Positions 32,591-41,337 of a stretch of 64,000 bases of DNA are shown piece by piece. How positions within the stretch are numbered: position 1 is the stretch's first letter; the number at the start of each line of letters is the position of its first letter. The notes beneath the pieces were generated by a model. That model was not told the DNA's origin, did not search any database, and was given only the letters and a program-made list of their open reading frames with translations. The position numbers and the translations under genes are program-made. This DNA is from Extensimonas sp963708545 (GTDB taxonomy: Bacteria; Pseudomonadota; Gammaproteobacteria; Burkholderiales; Burkholderiaceae_C). Location: assembly GCA_963708545.1 (NCBI GenBank), contig CAVPUD010000060.1, positions 1 to 64,000 of the forward strand, read 5' to 3'.

Positions 32591-33787
32591 TCAATCCCAG
32601 GAGAGTGCGCCTCCAGACTGGTATTCGATGACCCGCGTTTCGAAGAAATTGCGCTCCTTCTTGAGGTCGATCATTTCGCTCATCCAGGGGAAGGGGTTTT
32701 CTTCATTGGGGAAAAGGGTCTCGAGGCCGATCTGCGTGGCGCGGCGGTTGGCGATGTAGCGCAGATAGCCCTTGAACATGGAGGCGTTCAAGCCCAGCAC
32801 GCCACGCGGCATGGTGTCTTCGGCGTAGCGGTATTCGAGCTCGACGGCTTTGAGGAAGAGTTCCTTGAGCTCGGCTTTGAACGCCGGCGTCCACAGGTGC
32901 GGGTTTTCGAGCTTGAGCTGGTTGATCAGGTCGATGCCGAAGTTGCAGTGCATGGACTCGTCGCGCAGGATGTACTGGTACTGCTCTGCCGCGCCGGTCA
33001 TCTTGTTTTGCCGGCCCAGTGCGAGGATCTGCGTGAAGCCGACGTAGAAGAACAGCCCTTCCATCAGGCAGGCGAAGACGATCAGGCTCTTGAGCAGGGT
33101 CTGGTCGGCCTCGGGCGTGCCGGTGTGAAAGTGCGGGTCCATGATCGCGTCGATGAACGGGATCAGGAACTCGTCCTTGGCGCGGATCGCGGGAACTTCA
33201 TGGTAGGCGTTGAAGATTTCGCCCTCGTCGAGCCCCAGCGACTCGACGATGTACTGGTAGGCGTGCGTGTGGATGGCTTCTTCGAAGGCCTGGCGCAGCA
33301 GGAACTGGCGGCATTCGGGCGCCGTGATGTGGCGGTAGGTGCCGAGCACGATGTTGTTGGCGGCCAGGCTGTCGGCGGTGACGAAGAAGCCCAGGTTGCG
33401 CTTGACGATGCGGCGCTCGTCCTCGGTCAGGCCGTGCGGGTCTTTCCAGAGCGCGATGTCGCGCGTCATGTTGACCTCTTGCGGCATCCAGTGGTTGGCG
33501 CAGGTGGCGAGGTATTTTTCCCAGGCCCATTTGTATTTGAAGGGCACGAGCTGGTTGACGTCGGTCTGGCCGTTGATGATGCGCTTGTCGGCGGCGTTGA
33601 CGCGGCGCTCGGACACTTTTTGCACCGGGGCCTGGAAAGAGGGGGTAGCGAGCGCGGCCACCGTTATTTCCGAGGCGCGGGGTGCAAGAAACGACTGCGT
33701 GCCGGGCATAGTACCGCCGGAAGGCAGTGCAATGCCCGGTGCGCCAGATGCGGCGGTGGGGGTGGTTTCTTCGTCCCAATTCAGCAT
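32591..33787 (-). CDS. nrdB: Ribonucleotide reductase class Ia, beta subunit
   Basis: Di-iron tyrosyl-radical subunit of aerobic ribonucleotide reductase. 398 residues. Iron ligands appear in EEAIHTHAYQYI (Glu and His) and RDESMHCNFG (Glu and His), in the ferritin-like helical bundle. An Ala/Pro-rich N-terminal extension of about 55 residues precedes the core. ATG 33787 begins MLNWDEE, with GGAAAAAA upstream. It lies 114 bp after nrdA and is expected to share its NrdR-controlled promoter. Confidence 0.95.
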   Translation of the reverse strand: MLNWDEETTPTAASGAPGIALPSGGTMPGTQSFLAPRASEITVAALATPSFQAPVQKVSERRVNAADKRIINGQTDVNQLVPFKYKWAWEKYLATCANHWMPQEVNMTRDIALWKDPHGLTEDERRIVKRNLGFFVTADSLAANNIVLGTYRHITAPECRQFLLRQAFEEAIHTHAYQYIVESLGLDEGEIFNAYHEVPAIRAKDEFLIPFIDAIMDPHFHTGTPEADQTLLKSLIVFACLMEGLFFYVGFTQILALGRQNKMTGAAEQYQYILRDESMHCNFGIDLINQLKLENPHLWTPAFKAELKELFLKAVELEYRYAEDTMPRGVLGLNASMFKGYLRYIANRRATQIGLETLFPNEENPFPWMSEMIDLKKERNFFETRVIEYQSGGALSWD

Positions 33788-33901
33788 GGTTTTTTCCGTG
33801 CGAGGATTATGAAAGCAGCGCTTCAAAATGAAAAGCACTCCAGCGCGCTCTGACAAGGTTTTTTTGCAGGCACAGGCGTCCGGAGTGGGTGCGGAGCAGC
33901 C

Positions 33902-36862
33902 TCACTGGCAGGCTTCGCAGGTCGGATCGTCGATGGCGCAGAACTTGACGTCCGTGGCCGGCAGTGCGGCCGCTGGCACAGTGGCTGTCACGTTGACCGC
34001 ATCGAGCGCGCCTGCCGTGCCGAACGCGGCAGCGAAAGCCGCCGCTGCGCCGCCTTGCCCCGTGCCCACGGCATTGAGCTGCTGGCGGTTCACGGTGCTC
34101 ATCTCCACGTGCGTGGCGCTTTGCGTGCGCAGGTAGTACGTTGTCTTGAGGCCGCGCAGCCAGGCGAGCTTGTAGGTTTCATCGAGCTTCTTGCCCGAGG
34201 CGCCGGCCATGTAGATGTTGAGGCTTTGCGCCTGGTCTATCCACTTTTGGCGGCGCGCGGCGGCTTCGACGAGCCAGCGCGGCTCGATCTCGAAGGCGGT
34301 GGAATACAGCGCCTTCAAGTCGGGCGGCACGCGGTCTATAGGGTGCAGCGAGCCCTTGAAGTGCTTGAGGTCCAGCACCATCACGTCGTCCCACAGGCCC
34401 AGGCGCTTGAGGTCGCGCACGAGGTAGCCGTTGATGACGGTGAACTCACCCGAGAGGTTGCTCTTGACCGACAAGTTGCCGAACGAGGGCTCGATTGAGG
34501 CATCGACGCCGATGATGTTGCTGATGGTGGCCGTGGGCGCGATGGCTACGCAGTTGGAATTGCGCATGCCGTCCTGCGCGATCTTGCGGCGCAGCGCGTC
34601 CCAGTCCAGGCGCATGCTGCGATCGACTTCGAGGTGCCCGCCACGTGCTTGCGCGAGCATGTCCAGCGTGTCGAGAGGCAGGATGCCGCGCTCCCACAGC
34701 GAGCCCTGGTAGCTCGAATACCTGCCGCGCTCGCGCGCCAGATCGCTCGACGCCCAGTAGGCGTAGTAGCACAGCGCTTCCATCGAGGCGTCGGCGAATT
34801 CCACCGCTTCTTGCGAGGCGTAGGGGAAGCGCAGTTCATATAGCGCGTCCTGAAAGCCCATCACGCCCAGCCCCACGGGACGGTGGCGCAGGTTGGCGTC
34901 GCGCGCCTTGCGCACGGCGTAGTAGTTGATGTCGATCACGTTGTCGAGCATGCGCATGGCCACGGCCACGGTTTTGCGCAGCTTGTCGTGGTCGAGCACC
35001 TTGGTGGGCTGGCCGCTCGCGTTCGCCGGGCCGTCCTTGAGGTGCTGCAGCAGGTTGACCGAGCCGAGGTTGCACACCGCGGTTTCGCTGTCGCTGGTGT
35101 TGAGCGTGATCTCGGTGCACAGGTTGGACGAGTGCACCACACCCACATGCTGCTGGGGCGAGCGCACGTTGCACGCGTCCTTGAAGGTGATCCAGGGGTG
35201 GCCCGTCTCGAACAGCATGCTGAGCATCTTGCGCCACAGGTCCACCGCCTGCACGGTCTTGCTGGGCTTGATTTCACCGCGCGCGGCCTTTTCCTCGTAG
35301 GCCAGGTAGGCGGCCTCGAAGTCGGCGCCGAATTTGTCGTGCAGGTCGGGCACGTCGGAGGGCGAGAACAGCGTCCATGGTCCCTTTTCCAGCACGCGCT
35401 TCATGAACAGGTCGGGAATCCAGTTGGCCGTGTTCATGTCGTGCGTGCGGCGGCGGTCGTCGCCGGTGTTCTTGCGCAGTTCGAGGAATTCCTCGATGTC
35501 CAGGTGCCAGGTTTCGAGGTAGCAGCAGACGGCGCCCTTGCGCTTGCCGCCCTGGTTCACGGCCACGGCCGTGTCGTTGACCACCTTGAGGAAGGGCACC
35601 ACGCCTTGCGATTCGCCGTTCGTGCCCTTGATGTGGCTGCCCAGGGCGCGCACGCGCGTCCAGTCGTTGCCCAGGCCGCCGGCAAACTTGGACAGCAGGG
35701 CGTTTTCCTTGATGGCTTCGTAAATGCCGTCGAGGTCGTCGGGCACCGTGCTCAGGTAGCAGCTCGAGAGCTGCGAGCGCAGCGTGCCGCTGTTGAACAG
35801 CGTGGGCGTGCTGCTCATGAAGTCGAATGAGGACAGCACCTCGTAGAACTCGATCGCGCGCGCTTCGCGTTCCACCTCGTTGAGCGCCAGCCCCATCGCC
35901 ACGCGCATGAAGAAGGCCTGCGGCAGCTCGATGCGCGTCTTGCGCACGTGCAGGAAGTAGCGGTCGTACAGGGTTTGCAGGCCGAGATAGTCGAACTTCA
36001 GGTCGCGCTCGGGGCGCAGCGCGGCCGCGAGGCGCGGCAGGTCGAATTGCAGCAGACGCTCGTCGAGCAGTTCGTTGTCCACGCCTTTGCGGATGAATTG
36101 CGGGAAGTAATCGAGGTAGCTTTGCGCCATCTCGCCGGGCGCGACATCGCGCCCCAGCACCTCGCGCACGATGGTGTGCAGCAGCAGGCGCGCGGTGGCG
36201 TAGGTGTAGCCAGGGTCTTTTTCGATCAGCGTGCGCGCTGCAAGGATGGCAGCTTTATAGACCTCATCCATGGGCACACCGTCGTACAGGTTGCGCAAGG
36301 TCTCGGCGACGATGGGCTGCGCCTGCACGTCCGCGCCCAGGCCCTGGCACGCGGTGGCGATGAGCGCCTCGAGGCGCTGCAGATCGAGCGCCACGCGCGC
36401 GCCGCCGTCGAGCACGTGCAACTGCGGCGCTGCGGGTGCCTGCTGCGCAGCATGCTGCGCACGCTCCTGCGCACGGCGCTCGCGGTAGAGCACGTAGGCG
36501 CGCGCCACTTCGTGGTGGCCGCCGCGCATCAGACCGAGCTCGACCTGATCCTGCACGTCTTCGATGTGGAAGGTGCCGCCGCCGGGGCGCGAGCGCACCA
36601 GCGCGCGCGTGACGGCCTGCGTCAGGCCATCGACCACTTCGCGCACGCTGGCCGAAGCCGCGCCCTGCGTGCCGTGCACCGCGAGAAAGGCTTTCATCAT
36701 CGCGATGGCGATTTTTTGCGGCTCGAAAGGCACGACCGCGCCGTTGCGGCGGATGATCTGGTAGTGGGCGAAGGCGCTCGCGGCCGCAGCTGCTGCAGCG
36801 GCGGGCTGCCCCTGGGGGGCGGGAAAACCAAGGGGCTGGGGAGATGGCATGGCAACTTGCAT
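33902..36862 (-). CDS. nrdA: Ribonucleotide reductase class Ia, alpha subunit
   Basis: Catalytic subunit reducing NDPs to dNDPs. 986 residues, longer than E. coli NrdA because of N- and C-terminal low-complexity segments. An ATP-cone domain (IIRRNGAVVPFEPQKIAIAM, residues about 33-130) provides dATP feedback. Active-site residues are in SSCYLSTV (Cys), NLCTEITL (Asn, Cys, Glu) and AVCNLGSVNL (Cys). The mobile C-terminal redox pair is in DPTCEACQ. A linker of about 45 Ala-rich residues (AVGTGQGGAAAAF...) precedes it. Start ATG 36862 follows AGGACTT; a start four codons on is possible. Paired NrdR boxes lie about 110-155 bp upstream. Confidence 0.96.
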   Translation of the reverse strand: MQVAMPSPQPLGFPAPQGQPAAAAAAAASAFAHYQIIRRNGAVVPFEPQKIAIAMMKAFLAVHGTQGAASASVREVVDGLTQAVTRALVRSRPGGGTFHIEDVQDQVELGLMRGGHHEVARAYVLYRERRAQERAQHAAQQAPAAPQLHVLDGGARVALDLQRLEALIATACQGLGADVQAQPIVAETLRNLYDGVPMDEVYKAAILAARTLIEKDPGYTYATARLLLHTIVREVLGRDVAPGEMAQSYLDYFPQFIRKGVDNELLDERLLQFDLPRLAAALRPERDLKFDYLGLQTLYDRYFLHVRKTRIELPQAFFMRVAMGLALNEVEREARAIEFYEVLSSFDFMSSTPTLFNSGTLRSQLSSCYLSTVPDDLDGIYEAIKENALLSKFAGGLGNDWTRVRALGSHIKGTNGESQGVVPFLKVVNDTAVAVNQGGKRKGAVCCYLETWHLDIEEFLELRKNTGDDRRRTHDMNTANWIPDLFMKRVLEKGPWTLFSPSDVPDLHDKFGADFEAAYLAYEEKAARGEIKPSKTVQAVDLWRKMLSMLFETGHPWITFKDACNVRSPQQHVGVVHSSNLCTEITLNTSDSETAVCNLGSVNLLQHLKDGPANASGQPTKVLDHDKLRKTVAVAMRMLDNVIDINYYAVRKARDANLRHRPVGLGVMGFQDALYELRFPYASQEAVEFADASMEALCYYAYWASSDLARERGRYSSYQGSLWERGILPLDTLDMLAQARGGHLEVDRSMRLDWDALRRKIAQDGMRNSNCVAIAPTATISNIIGVDASIEPSFGNLSVKSNLSGEFTVINGYLVRDLKRLGLWDDVMVLDLKHFKGSLHPIDRVPPDLKALYSTAFEIEPRWLVEAAARRQKWIDQAQSLNIYMAGASGKKLDETYKLAWLRGLKTTYYLRTQSATHVEMSTVNRQQLNAVGTGQGGAAAAFAAAFGTAGALDAVNVTATVPAAALPATDVKFCAIDDPTCEACQ

Positions 36863-36970
36863 GGGAAGTCCTCTCGTCCTTTGGGGAACTGGCGTGAAAG
36901 TAGGGGTGAGCGTGGGGCAGGCCCACGGCGACGCAGGGCGTCGTGGCGAGTGCCGCTGCAGGAGACTATA

Positions 36971-36986
36971 GCACTAGATTTAGTGT
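36971..36986 (-). promoter_or_regulatory. NrdR box 1 (promoter-proximal) for nrdA
   Basis: GCACTAGATTTAGTGT fits the NrdR palindrome consensus ACACWATATATWGTGT. It abuts a TATAGT -10-like hexamer (minus strand, 36965-36970), so repressor binding would block RNA polymerase. Confidence 0.8.
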
Positions 36987-37002
36987 TTCTGATTCATAAA
37001 AA

Positions 37003-37018
37003 ACACTACATATAGCGT
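37003..37018 (-). promoter_or_regulatory. NrdR box 2 (promoter-distal) for nrdA
   Basis: ACACTACATATAGCGT matches the NrdR consensus. Centre-to-centre distance to box 1 is 32 bp, three helical turns, the usual arrangement for cooperative NrdR binding. The 3' end of ampD (37079) lies just beyond. Confidence 0.82.
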
Positions 37019-37078
37019 TTATACGCTGTATTGCTTTTGGCATGCGCCGGGCGCGGCACGCTGTTGGCGAGCTGCGCC

Positions 37079-37684
37079 TCAGCGCCGGAGGGCCGACTGC
37101 ACAGCGCAGGGGAAATACTCTGCAGGCCAGGCGAGCGCTGCCTGCAGCCGTGCCCAGTCGAAGCCGGCGCCGGGGTCGTGCTTGCGTCCGGGCGCGACGT
37201 GCTCGTGGCCGGCCACGCCGGTGATGGGGTAGCGCCCGCCAAGGTCGCGGCACAGGCCCGCCAGCACTTCGTACTGTGCCGGCTCGAACGGCCCGCCTTC
37301 GAGTCCTTCGAGCTCTATGCCCACCGAGTAGTCGTTGCAGTTGCTCCTGCCTTGATAGCTGGAAGCGCCCGCGTGCCAAGCGCGCTGGTCACAATCGACG
37401 AACTGCCACAGGCACCCCGTGCGTGCTATGAAAAAATGCGCCGACACTTCGAGGCCGCGGATGCTCTGGAAGTAGGGGTGTGCATCCCAGTCGAGGGTGC
37501 CGGTGAAGAGCTGCTGCACGGCCTGCGTGCCGTATTCGCCCGGTGGCAGGCTGATCGAGTGCAGCACGATCAAACTGACCTCGGCCCCCGTCGGCCGAGG
37601 GCCGAAATGGGGCGACGCCAGCCAGCGGGCGCCCACATGCCAGCCGCTGCCTCGCCACGGCGTGGCCGTCTCAGCCTTGCGCAT
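37079..37684 (-). CDS. ampD: 1,6-anhydro-N-acetylmuramyl-L-alanine amidase
   Basis: Cytosolic zinc amidase of peptidoglycan recycling that cuts anhydroMurNAc from stem peptides; loss commonly derepresses ampC where present. 201 residues of the Amidase_2 fold. Zinc ligands are His42 (VLHSIS), His160 (AGHEHVAPG) and Asp170 (RKHDPG), with the GRKHDPGAGFDW motif of AmpD. ATG 37684 lies inside the last codons of pilR (14-bp overlap), indicating one transcript pilS-pilR-ampD. Acts in the same route as Mpl (23727-25142). Confidence 0.94.
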   Translation of the reverse strand: MRKAETATPWRGSGWHVGARWLASPHFGPRPTGAEVSLIVLHSISLPPGEYGTQAVQQLFTGTLDWDAHPYFQSIRGLEVSAHFFIARTGCLWQFVDCDQRAWHAGASSYQGRSNCNDYSVGIELEGLEGGPFEPAQYEVLAGLCRDLGGRYPITGVAGHEHVAPGRKHDPGAGFDWARLQAALAWPAEYFPCAVQSALRR

Positions 37685-39203
37685 TCCGTGCGTCCTGCGG
37701 CGCATCCGGCTCGCCGGGCAGCGCGATCTGCAGACGGTCGATGCGGTAGCGCATCTGGCGCAGACTGATACCTAGACGCGCGGCGGCCGCCGTGCGATTG
37801 AAGCCGCATTCGTGCAGGGCGCGCACCAGGATGTCGCGCTCCTGTTGGTCGAGCCAGGCCTGCAGGTCTTGGGGCAATTCTTGCGGCGCGGCGCTCGGCG
37901 CTGCCATATCGCTGAGGTATCCCGCCTCTGCGACATCTCCGACCGCTTGCGCCGCAGCGCTGGGCACTGGGGCGGCAGGCGCAGCCCGGGAGGGGCTGAG
38001 CGCCGCTTCGAGTTCGAGTTCGGCACCATCGCTGAGCGCCAGCGCACGGTGCAGCAGGTTTTCGAGTTCGCGCACGTTGCCCGTGAGCGGGTGCTGCGCC
38101 AGTGCGGCGAGTGCCCGTTCGGTCAGGCGCGGTGCGGGCACGCCGCTTTCCTGCGCGATGCGCGCGAGCAGCGCCGCGCACAGCGCAGGCAGGTCTTCGC
38201 GCCGCTCGCGCAAGGGTGGCACCAGGATTTCGATCACCGCCAGGCGGTAATACAAGTCCTGTCGAAAGCGTCCGGCCTGTACATCGGCCGCGAGCTCGCG
38301 GTGCGTGGCGCTCACGATGCGCACGTCCACGCTCTCCTCCTGCGTAGCGCCGAGCGGGCGCACGCTGCGCTCTTGGATGGCGCGCAGCAGCTTGGACTGC
38401 ATGGCCAGCGGCAGGTCGCCTATCTCGTCGAGAAACAGCGTACCGCCGCGCGCAGCCTGGAAGTAGCCCTCGCGGTCTGCCGTGGCGCCGGTGTAGGAGC
38501 CCTTGCGCGCGCCGAAAAACTCCGCTTCGAGCAGGTGTTCGGGGATCGCACCGCAGTTGACGGCAATGATGGGGCCGTCGGCCCGCTGGCTGCACGCGTG
38601 CAGCGCCTGCGCCACCAGTTCCTTGCCAGTGCCCGATTCGCCGAGGATCAGCACCGGCGCCATGCTCTTGGCGACTTTGGTTATGCGCTGCTTGACTTGC
38701 CGCATCGCGGGCGAATCGCCTACCAGCCGCTCCAGGGAGGCCTTTGCGCTGGCCTCTGCGCGGGCGTCCACCGGGGCCGTGCTGCCATGCAATTCCGACG
38801 TGCTGCGCGCGGCGCGCGGTGTGGGCACGCCGCCCATGCCTTGCACCGCAGAGGCCACGACGGCGCGGAATTGCTTGAGATCGACGGGCTTGGTGAGGTA
38901 GTCGAACGCGCCGGCGCGCAAGGCCTCGACGGCGTTGTCGGCCGATCCGTAAGCGGTCATGACCACGCAGCGCTCGCGCCGTTGCTGCGCGCGCACTTCC
39001 TGCAGCAGCTCCATGCCGAGGCCGTCGGGCAGGCGCATGTCGGTGATGACGGCGTCGAACTGTTGTCCATGCAGCTGCGCGCGCGCCTCCTGCAAGGTGG
39101 CGGCGGTTTCCACGCGGTAGCCTTCGCGCAGCAAGGTCAGCTCGTAGAGCGTGCGCAGGTCGGGTTCGTCATCGACGACGAGGATGGAAGCGGGGCTGGT
39201 CAT
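37671..39203 (-). CDS. pilR: Sigma-54-dependent response regulator PilR
   Basis: NtrC-family activator, 510 residues: receiver domain with phospho-acceptor Asp55 (VITDMRLPDG), AAA+ domain with Walker A GESGTGKELVA and the sigma-54 contact loop GSYTGA (GAFTGA variant), and a Fis-type C-terminal helix-turn-helix (NRTAAAARLGISLRQMRYRI). Partner of PilS, and in the type IV pilus systems studied it activates the pilin gene. An unusually long Ala/Pro linker (about 50 residues) separates the AAA+ and Fis domains. Starts 10 bp after pilS. Confidence 0.94.
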   Translation of the reverse strand: MTSPASILVVDDEPDLRTLYELTLLREGYRVETAATLQEARAQLHGQQFDAVITDMRLPDGLGMELLQEVRAQQRRERCVVMTAYGSADNAVEALRAGAFDYLTKPVDLKQFRAVVASAVQGMGGVPTPRAARSTSELHGSTAPVDARAEASAKASLERLVGDSPAMRQVKQRITKVAKSMAPVLILGESGTGKELVAQALHACSQRADGPIIAVNCGAIPEHLLEAEFFGARKGSYTGATADREGYFQAARGGTLFLDEIGDLPLAMQSKLLRAIQERSVRPLGATQEESVDVRIVSATHRELAADVQAGRFRQDLYYRLAVIEILVPPLRERREDLPALCAALLARIAQESGVPAPRLTERALAALAQHPLTGNVRELENLLHRALALSDGAELELEAALSPSRAAPAAPVPSAAAQAVGDVAEAGYLSDMAAPSAAPQELPQDLQAWLDQQERDILVRALHECGFNRTAAAARLGISLRQMRYRIDRLQIALPGEPDAPQDARNAQG

Positions 39204-39213
39204 ATGGGATGGT

Positions 39214-40944
39214 TCAACCCACGATGGTGTCGAACAGCGAGGCCGCGGCAGCGGGCTGGGTTGTGGGGCGGAACAGTACCGTGAAGGCATTGCCTTCGAC
39301 GTCGCCGCGGCGGGTGGGCCGGGGCAGACGCTGGTAGCTGATGCCCGCGCCGTGGCGCTGGCACAGCTCGCGGCAAATATAAAGGCCCAGGCCGCTGGAG
39401 CGGCTTTGCGAGGAGAAAAAGGGCTCGAACAAGTGGCGCTCGACCGACTTGTCGAGGGGCGGGCCGTCGCTCCAGACCTGCAGGCTGGCCTGGCCGTTGG
39501 GCGTGGTGCGCGTGCTCACCTGTAGCGCATCGGGTTCGCGGCTTTGGTGGCGCAGCGCGTTGTCGAGCAGGTTGTAGAGCACGCGGCGCAGGTGCTCGGC
39601 GTCGAACGCGACCTGCGCATGACCCGCATGCAGGGCCACGTGCACTTGGCGTCGGTTGGGCTCCTGCGCCTGCCATTCGCCGCAGATGCGCGCCACGCTG
39701 TCATCGAGTGCCAGCGTGGCGTCGGGCGCGAGCTGCGCCTGCTGTTGCACGCGCGCGATGTCGAGCACGTCGTCAACGATACGCGCGAGCCGCTCGGCGT
39801 TTTCGCGCACCATTTGCGCAAGGCGCCGTTGCGCTGGCTCGTGCAAGTCTTCTTCGAGCAGCGCGTTGGCCTGTGTGATGGCGGCCAGCGGATTGCGGAT
39901 TTCGTGCGCCACCGCGGCCGACATACGCCCCATCGCAGCGAGTTTTTCGGTGCGCAGCCGCGCCTGCATGGCGCGCAGATCGTGCAAAAACATCACACAC
40001 AGGCGCTCGTCGGCGCGCGCCGTCAAGGCAGGCTGGGGGGCGGCGCCGGGGGCTGTGCGCGATGGGGTCAGCCAGGTGCGCACGTGCAGCGCCACGGGGC
40101 TTTCGTCGGGGTGTTGTAAATGGACGTCGGCGGCCTGCGCGTGGCCTTGCACGAAGCTGCGCTGCGCGAGTGCCACCAGCGGCTGCCAGGCGGCGCTGCG
40201 GGCTCCGGCGCAGAGGGAAAAGTGCGCGGCGGGGAGGTGCCCGCCCCCGAGCAACAACAAGGCTGCCGGGTTGGCCATGTGCACGTAGGCATGCTCATCG
40301 AGCACCAGCACGCCGTCATCGAGGTTCTGGATCACGAGCGCGCTCACCTCGGACTGCAGTCGCGCCGTCACCTGGCTTTGCTGCGCATGCTGCTGCTCGC
40401 GGACCAGGCGCGCGGCCAGCTCGTGCGCGAGGTAGGCGACGATGACATAACCCATGCCCGCGAGCGCGCCTTGCAGGTAGTTTTGTGCCTCGTCCCCGAT
40501 GCCGTGGGCATTGAGCCACCAGGCCCAGGCGAGTAACAGCAGGCTGACGATGGCCGTCGTCCCCAGGGCCAGCAGCAGCGTGCCGTGCACGGCGGCGAGC
40601 AAAATGGGCAGGCCGAACAAAGGCGTGTAGTTCATTCCGCCCGCCTGCAGCCATTGCAGGGCACACACGACGGCCAGGTCAATCCCCAGGGTGAGCAGCC
40701 ATTGCGGGCCCATGGCAGGTGCTGGTGGCGCATGTCGCTTCCAAATACGTAGCGCCAACGCGGCGCAGAGATAGGCCAGGCAGATGGCCAGCGCGGCGGG
40801 CTCCGGGCTGTGGTTGAGCACCTGCCCCAGGCCCTGCAGCACCAGCAAGGCCAGCGCCACCATGACCCGGCCAGTGAGAAATCCACGCCACAGCCGCACG
40901 AAGGGCGTGTCGTCGATGGGTGAGCGGGCACGCCGGAACATCAT
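39214..40944 (-). CDS. pilS: Sensor histidine kinase PilS
   Basis: Inner-membrane kinase of the type IV pilus regulator pair. About 576 residues: six N-terminal helices (about 18-190), a PAS-like sensor region (DDGVLVLDEHAYVHMANPAALLLLG), HisKA with phospho-acceptor histidine in AAVAHEIRNPLAAI, and HATPase_c with N box VLYNLLDNALRH and G box SSGLGLYICREL. Start uncertain: ATG at 40944/40941, or GTG at 40968 overlapping the PP0621 stop (GTGA). Confidence 0.92.
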   Translation of the reverse strand: MMFRRARSPIDDTPFVRLWRGFLTGRVMVALALLVLQGLGQVLNHSPEPAALAICLAYLCAALALRIWKRHAPPAPAMGPQWLLTLGIDLAVVCALQWLQAGGMNYTPLFGLPILLAAVHGTLLLALGTTAIVSLLLLAWAWWLNAHGIGDEAQNYLQGALAGMGYVIVAYLAHELAARLVREQQHAQQSQVTARLQSEVSALVIQNLDDGVLVLDEHAYVHMANPAALLLLGGGHLPAAHFSLCAGARSAAWQPLVALAQRSFVQGHAQAADVHLQHPDESPVALHVRTWLTPSRTAPGAAPQPALTARADERLCVMFLHDLRAMQARLRTEKLAAMGRMSAAVAHEIRNPLAAITQANALLEEDLHEPAQRRLAQMVRENAERLARIVDDVLDIARVQQQAQLAPDATLALDDSVARICGEWQAQEPNRRQVHVALHAGHAQVAFDAEHLRRVLYNLLDNALRHQSREPDALQVSTRTTPNGQASLQVWSDGPPLDKSVERHLFEPFFSSQSRSSGLGLYICRELCQRHGAGISYQRLPRPTRRGDVEGNAFTVLFRPTTQPAAAASLFDTIVG

Positions 40945-40964
40945 CAGCGCGGTGGGGCGGCGTC

Positions 40965-41186
40965 TCACGCAGTGCGCGGCAGGTGTGCCGCCGAGCAATA
41001 AAACTTTCCGTCCTGCACCAGGGCTTCGGAGCGCGGCAGGTGCACGCCGCAGTGCGCGCAGGCCACCATGCTTTCAGGGGCCGCGCGCCGAGGCGGGACA
41101 GACTTGGAGCGGGAGGCAGGCGCCTGTTGGCTGCGCCACCAGGCCGCGCCCACAGCCACGACGATGAGCACGAGCAGGTACTTCAT
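40965..41186 (-). CDS. PP0621-family small membrane-anchored zinc-finger-like protein
   Basis: A 73-residue protein: one N-terminal helix (KYLLVLIVVAVGAAWW), a short basic linker, then the conserved MVACAHCGVHLPRSEALVQDGKFYCSAAH block with a CxxC...C...H pattern. To my knowledge the family lies next to pilS throughout Burkholderiales; function unknown. Its ATG (41184-41186) directly touches the end of mobile element copy C, so the native ribosome-binding site has been displaced; only TTTAGG from the element precedes the start codon. Confidence 0.85.
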   Translation of the reverse strand: MKYLLVLIVVAVGAAWWRSQQAPASRSKSVPPRRAAPESMVACAHCGVHLPRSEALVQDGKFYCSAAHLPRTA

Positions 41187-41336
41187 CCTAAATCCGGCAG
41201 TTGAGCGCGCCCAAGCGTGTCGTCATCGGGTGCGCAGCGCTCTGACCCGATGGGTGCGTCTCGCAGAGTGAAAAATCATTCAAAGAATCAAAGCGTTGCA
41301 TACAAAAAAATACAGCGGTCAACTGCCGGATTTAGG
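41187..41336 (-). mobile_element. 150-bp inverted-repeat element, copy C (internal deletion)
   Basis: Same element as copies A, B and D with intact terminal repeats but lacking 90 bp of the interior. The deletion joins two direct repeats ATCGGGTGC present in the full copies, leaving one, as expected for slippage or recombination; a 3-bp gain in an A-run makes up the length of 150. Flanks TTCAT and TTTAT agree at 4 of 5 positions (target duplication). It splits what was an ATGA stop/start overlap between the two adjacent genes. Confidence 0.88.
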
Positions 41337-41337
41337 T

